Source: CAZXWN01 sp964644695 [NCBI: uncultured bacterium]
Lineage (GTDB): Bacteria; UBP4; UBA4092
Direction: 5' to 3'
Assembly: GCA_964644695.1 (NCBI GenBank)
Contig: CAZXWN010000023.1
Coordinates: 1-17,701, forward strand
DNA: 17,701 nucleotides
The position numbers were made by a program, and so were the translations under genes. Within the stretch, counting starts at the first letter, position 1, and the number at the start of each line of letters is the position of its first letter. This document shows positions 16,401 through 17,701 of the stretch, piece by piece. The notes below the pieces were generated by a model. The model searched no databases, was not told the DNA's origin, and worked only from the letters and a program-made list of their open reading frames with translations.

Positions 16401-17583
16401 TACAATTAATCCTGAGTAAGTTATTGGTGATTTGCGTCCAAGGAGCTTCTTCTGAAGAAAAATGCTGTCCCAAAAGAAGTATGCAAGATTTTTTGGTATT
16501 AATGATGTTTTCGCTAATATCAGCGAGAAGATGTGACTTTCCTATACCAGCAGGTCCCAGAAGTAACATGATTGGTCGGTTTGCTAATGAACATGTAGGA
16601 CTCTCAATAAAGTTTAAAAACTCATGTAATGTACGCATGGATTCATGTATTAAATATTCTGGATAATTAAGGTCCTCCTTCTTTTCTATAAGAGTATCTT
16701 TACACTGAGATAGAGTCTCTTCACATTGAAATAATGCCTCATTAATCAAAACGGCATTTTTCTTAATGTGGTCAAAATCAATCATAAGCAATTCTGTTTT
16801 TTGTGATAACTCAAAGCATATCTCCATATTATTTAATGCCGTATTAATGTGACTAATTATGCTTTGAAATTGTTGGTATCCTGATAAATTGTTTGCTAAT
16901 TTATGGATTATTGTTAAAAACACATCGAAATGATTCTTAATGTTCTGACGAAAATTATCATTTCTACGCATAGCATCAAAGTGTTTTGATAGATCGAGAT
17001 CTAAATTGAGCTCTGGAGTATAACGTTTACCTAAGTCCTTTTTGCTTCTCTCAACAATAGTCCGAAACCATTCATCCGAAAAGTCATGTTCAGAAAACCA
17101 GAACGATTTTCTGCCCGCATTCTTTTCCTGCGACAGGCGATAAATTAGTTCAAAGCTACCCCAATACTCAAACTCTATCTCTCGATTTTCCTCCTGTGCA
17201 TATTTTGTCCATTCTTTTACTTTTATGTTCCAACAATCCATAAACCACATCTCATTATCGATTCTTGGATCTTGTCTGTCTAAAGGAATGCAGATATAAT
17301 ACTTTTTTAGATTGGGATGTTTTTTAAGTGCAGTCTTAAAAGATTTGGTTAATTGACTCCACTGAGGACTTTGCATTGATGAAAAATATTTAGCTTGCCA
17401 ACCATATTCATCACCATTATTTAGAACACAATAAGCCTCTACTCCTCCATCTGGTGCTGCTATACGATAAAATTCTTTTCTATCTGCAATTGTTTCCTCT
17501 CTAGCCAATTGACATACAAGTTCCTCAAAAGCACTATTCTGAGAATTGTTTAACGGTTTTATAGAGTTCCAATTAATAGTCAT
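13405..17583 (-). CDS. Avs-like STAND NTPase with N-terminal Mrr-type nuclease domain (putative antiphage protein)
   Basis: A 1392-residue three-part protein. Residues 1-120 look like a PD-(D/E)xK restriction-endonuclease fold of the Mrr kind: E21 in FEELVCQLAR, E49 in DGGVEAY and Q63/K65 in GWQAKYF. A helical connector (about 190-330) follows. The P-loop NTPase has Walker A GPAGIGKS (343-350, K349), Walker B ILLLIDAINE with D419, and a NPLFLKLLCE segment at about 511-520 typical of STAND/NACHT helical parts. From about 600 to the end there is a long helical, then Trp/Tyr-rich region (ERIGKKYQWIALYEILARI near 1046-1065) and a small C-terminal domain (FWVILGEK near 1340), which I take to be the sensor. 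Effector-STAND-sensor is the plan of Avs (AVAST) proteins, which recognise phage proteins and cut DNA. The subtype is not assigned. AGGAAG precedes the ATG by 4 bases. The gene is strikingly AT-rich relative to its left neighbours, suggesting transfer. Confidence 0.7.
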   Translation of the reverse strand: MTINWNSIKPLNNSQNSAFEELVCQLAREETIADRKEFYRIAAPDGGVEAYCVLNNGDEYGWQAKYFSSMQSPQWSQLTKSFKTALKKHPNLKKYYICIPLDRQDPRIDNEMWFMDCWNIKVKEWTKYAQEENREIEFEYWGSFELIYRLSQEKNAGRKSFWFSEHDFSDEWFRTIVERSKKDLGKRYTPELNLDLDLSKHFDAMRRNDNFRQNIKNHFDVFLTIIHKLANNLSGYQQFQSIISHINTALNNMEICFELSQKTELLMIDFDHIKKNAVLINEALFQCEETLSQCKDTLIEKKEDLNYPEYLIHESMRTLHEFLNFIESPTCSLANRPIMLLLGPAGIGKSHLLADISENIINTKKSCILLLGQHFSSEEAPWTQITNNLLRINCNEKELLGALSAKAESQRERILLLIDAINEGQGRFFWPDHIRGFINDCSKFPWIGLVLSIRSLYEKSLIPEDLISSNVAIKVTHPGFSNVKYKAFTLFLTKYGIEQPSIPLLHPEFSNPLFLKLLCEGLNRAGITRISKGYRGITNIINFFLDSVNKKLSSPSYCDYSVDLNLVRKVVNELIKYKITKKSTFIPYDMAFEIADKALPNFSNKHLFLDALISEGILSKNQYSLENKDATVVHLAYERFDDHLTTTYLLDTIDLTEESLIKCIDNHGSNQGILESLSIQIPERTGKELYEFLSDEKKAKLQVIEAFINSLIWRKPETINKKTLEYINNYILRNSYTFDLFLQIVYSVSSDPKHPYNANWLHNFLTQFSLADLDKNWTTYLHDKDYEDDAIQRTINWALSNDDKSYLQDESRLLASKAIAWIFSSTNIPLRDSATQALTMLLVNHINTITELLSEFDKVIDPYIYERILAAAYGAVLNSEKLDGIEKLSQHIIDRIFKQNEVYPNILVRDYARNIVEYAIYKEIFLLDNPEIIRPPYKSSWPTTFPSNKEIDAYKYEYDSESFKEYYQGQNSILSSMVTEYGRGRCNYGDFGRYTFQSALRNWDQFDPNDLSNYACKLIFEKYKYDVEKHGQFDIHSSEGNRHINSKERIGKKYQWIALYEILARISDNYKMHDRCGDEQEYRWFQGPWDPFVRNIDPTSLPPRAPFVQEKCWDKVEYSDWGGNHNDWLVSSEKLPDPEKIISISDSEWVILEKHLDWEEPVPIGEDKYRYPHKCIWYQIRSYLVSNDEANQLIEWANNQHFMGGWFPEERSSLYQIFSREYYWSPAYRFFNDPYYGRELWQEVKDPGNNNQVIGKVLPTAEGYLWETGSGDNLSYLAPREFIYTKMNLQYFQNPGIWLNNQGSIVCFDPSVDKRNSPYLIMRKDELSKFLQENNLSIFWVILGEKQINGNFLTKIKLSEWLELSGVYQLVNDKIHGSLRSFIYPNKNIKIT

Positions 17584-17629
17584 TTCACTTCCTATTTTTT
17601 GATAAATGTATAATCCATTATTCTAAAAG

Positions 17630-17701
17630 CTACTCATGGAGATAGCCCCATGAGCCGATTTTCTCCAGCCGTTCACCCTGAATAGATTCAGGATAATTTT
17701 G
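17630..17701 (-). CDS. C-terminal end of an upstream minus-strand gene (partial)
   Basis: Reading leftwards from the window edge, a frame stays open for 23 codons and ends at TAG (17630-17632). The residues end in EKIGSWGYLHE, a protein-like composition. Too little remains to identify a family. If real, its stop is 46 bases before the nuclease-STAND start, so the two genes would probably form one transcription unit and this would be a candidate partner. CTCATGG (17633-17639) and CCATGAG (17648-17654) inside its end could form a hairpin. A palindrome CCTGAATAGATTCAGG lies at 17677-17692. A random open frame of this length is quite possible, hence the modest confidence. Confidence 0.4.
   Translation of the reverse strand, partial: QNYPESIQGERLEKIGSWGYLHE

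Noticed and set aside
13365-17701. A second copy of the ssrA 3' end (attachment repeat) within the window
   Set aside because: I found no repeat of the T-arm/acceptor sequence in the rest of the window; if an island exists, its other end lies beyond the right edge.
1-17701. CRISPR arrays, insertion sequences, rRNA or ordinary tRNA genes
   Set aside because: No regularly spaced repeats, transposase-like frames or rRNA-like segments were seen by reading both strands.

Overview
This looks like an ordinary bacterial chromosome segment (about 45-55% GC in most lines I sampled) that meets a clearly AT-richer segment at its right end. The boundary lies just 3' of ssrA (tmRNA), a classic integration site for genomic islands. 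Signal peptides, LemA/HtpX-type membrane proteins, Shine-Dalgarno (SD) sequences, one TTG start and an ssrA gene show a bacterium. A cysteine-rich DUF3795 protein and a double [4Fe-4S] protein would fit an anaerobic lifestyle, but this is only suggestive. I cannot assign a phylum.

Layout, left to right. guaA (GMP synthase, minus strand) is divergent from pgk (phosphoglycerate kinase) and fumC (class II fumarase). pgk and fumC each end in a strong intrinsic terminator. A secreted papain-like (C1) protease with a lectin-like region and a small secreted beta-sandwich protein follow as a probable two-gene unit, closed by a terminator hairpin with a C(UUCG)G loop. Next is a membrane-anchored TPR protein with an N-terminal Sm-like motif, a Pro-Thr linker and a C-terminal TerB-like helical domain, closely followed by a DUF3795 protein. 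Convergent to these is a lemA-htpX operon, then a GAF-GGDEF protein with altered active-site residues, both on the minus strand. A double [4Fe-4S] QueG-like protein and ssrA follow on the plus strand.

Right of ssrA (13365-17701) the composition drops; the line 15001-15060 is 28% GC. One 1392-residue minus-strand protein fills most of this part. It has an N-terminal Mrr-like PD-(D/E)xK nuclease-type domain, a central STAND/NACHT-like P-loop NTPase (Walker A K349, Walker B D419) and a long C-terminal region. This is the architecture of Avs-type antiphage sensors. The C-terminal end of another minus-strand gene, probably in the same transcription unit, runs off the right edge.

The metabolic genes are housekeeping. 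The point of greatest interest is the putative nuclease-STAND defence protein on what appears to be an island inserted at ssrA. Its nearest relatives and its upstream partner gene are the main open questions.
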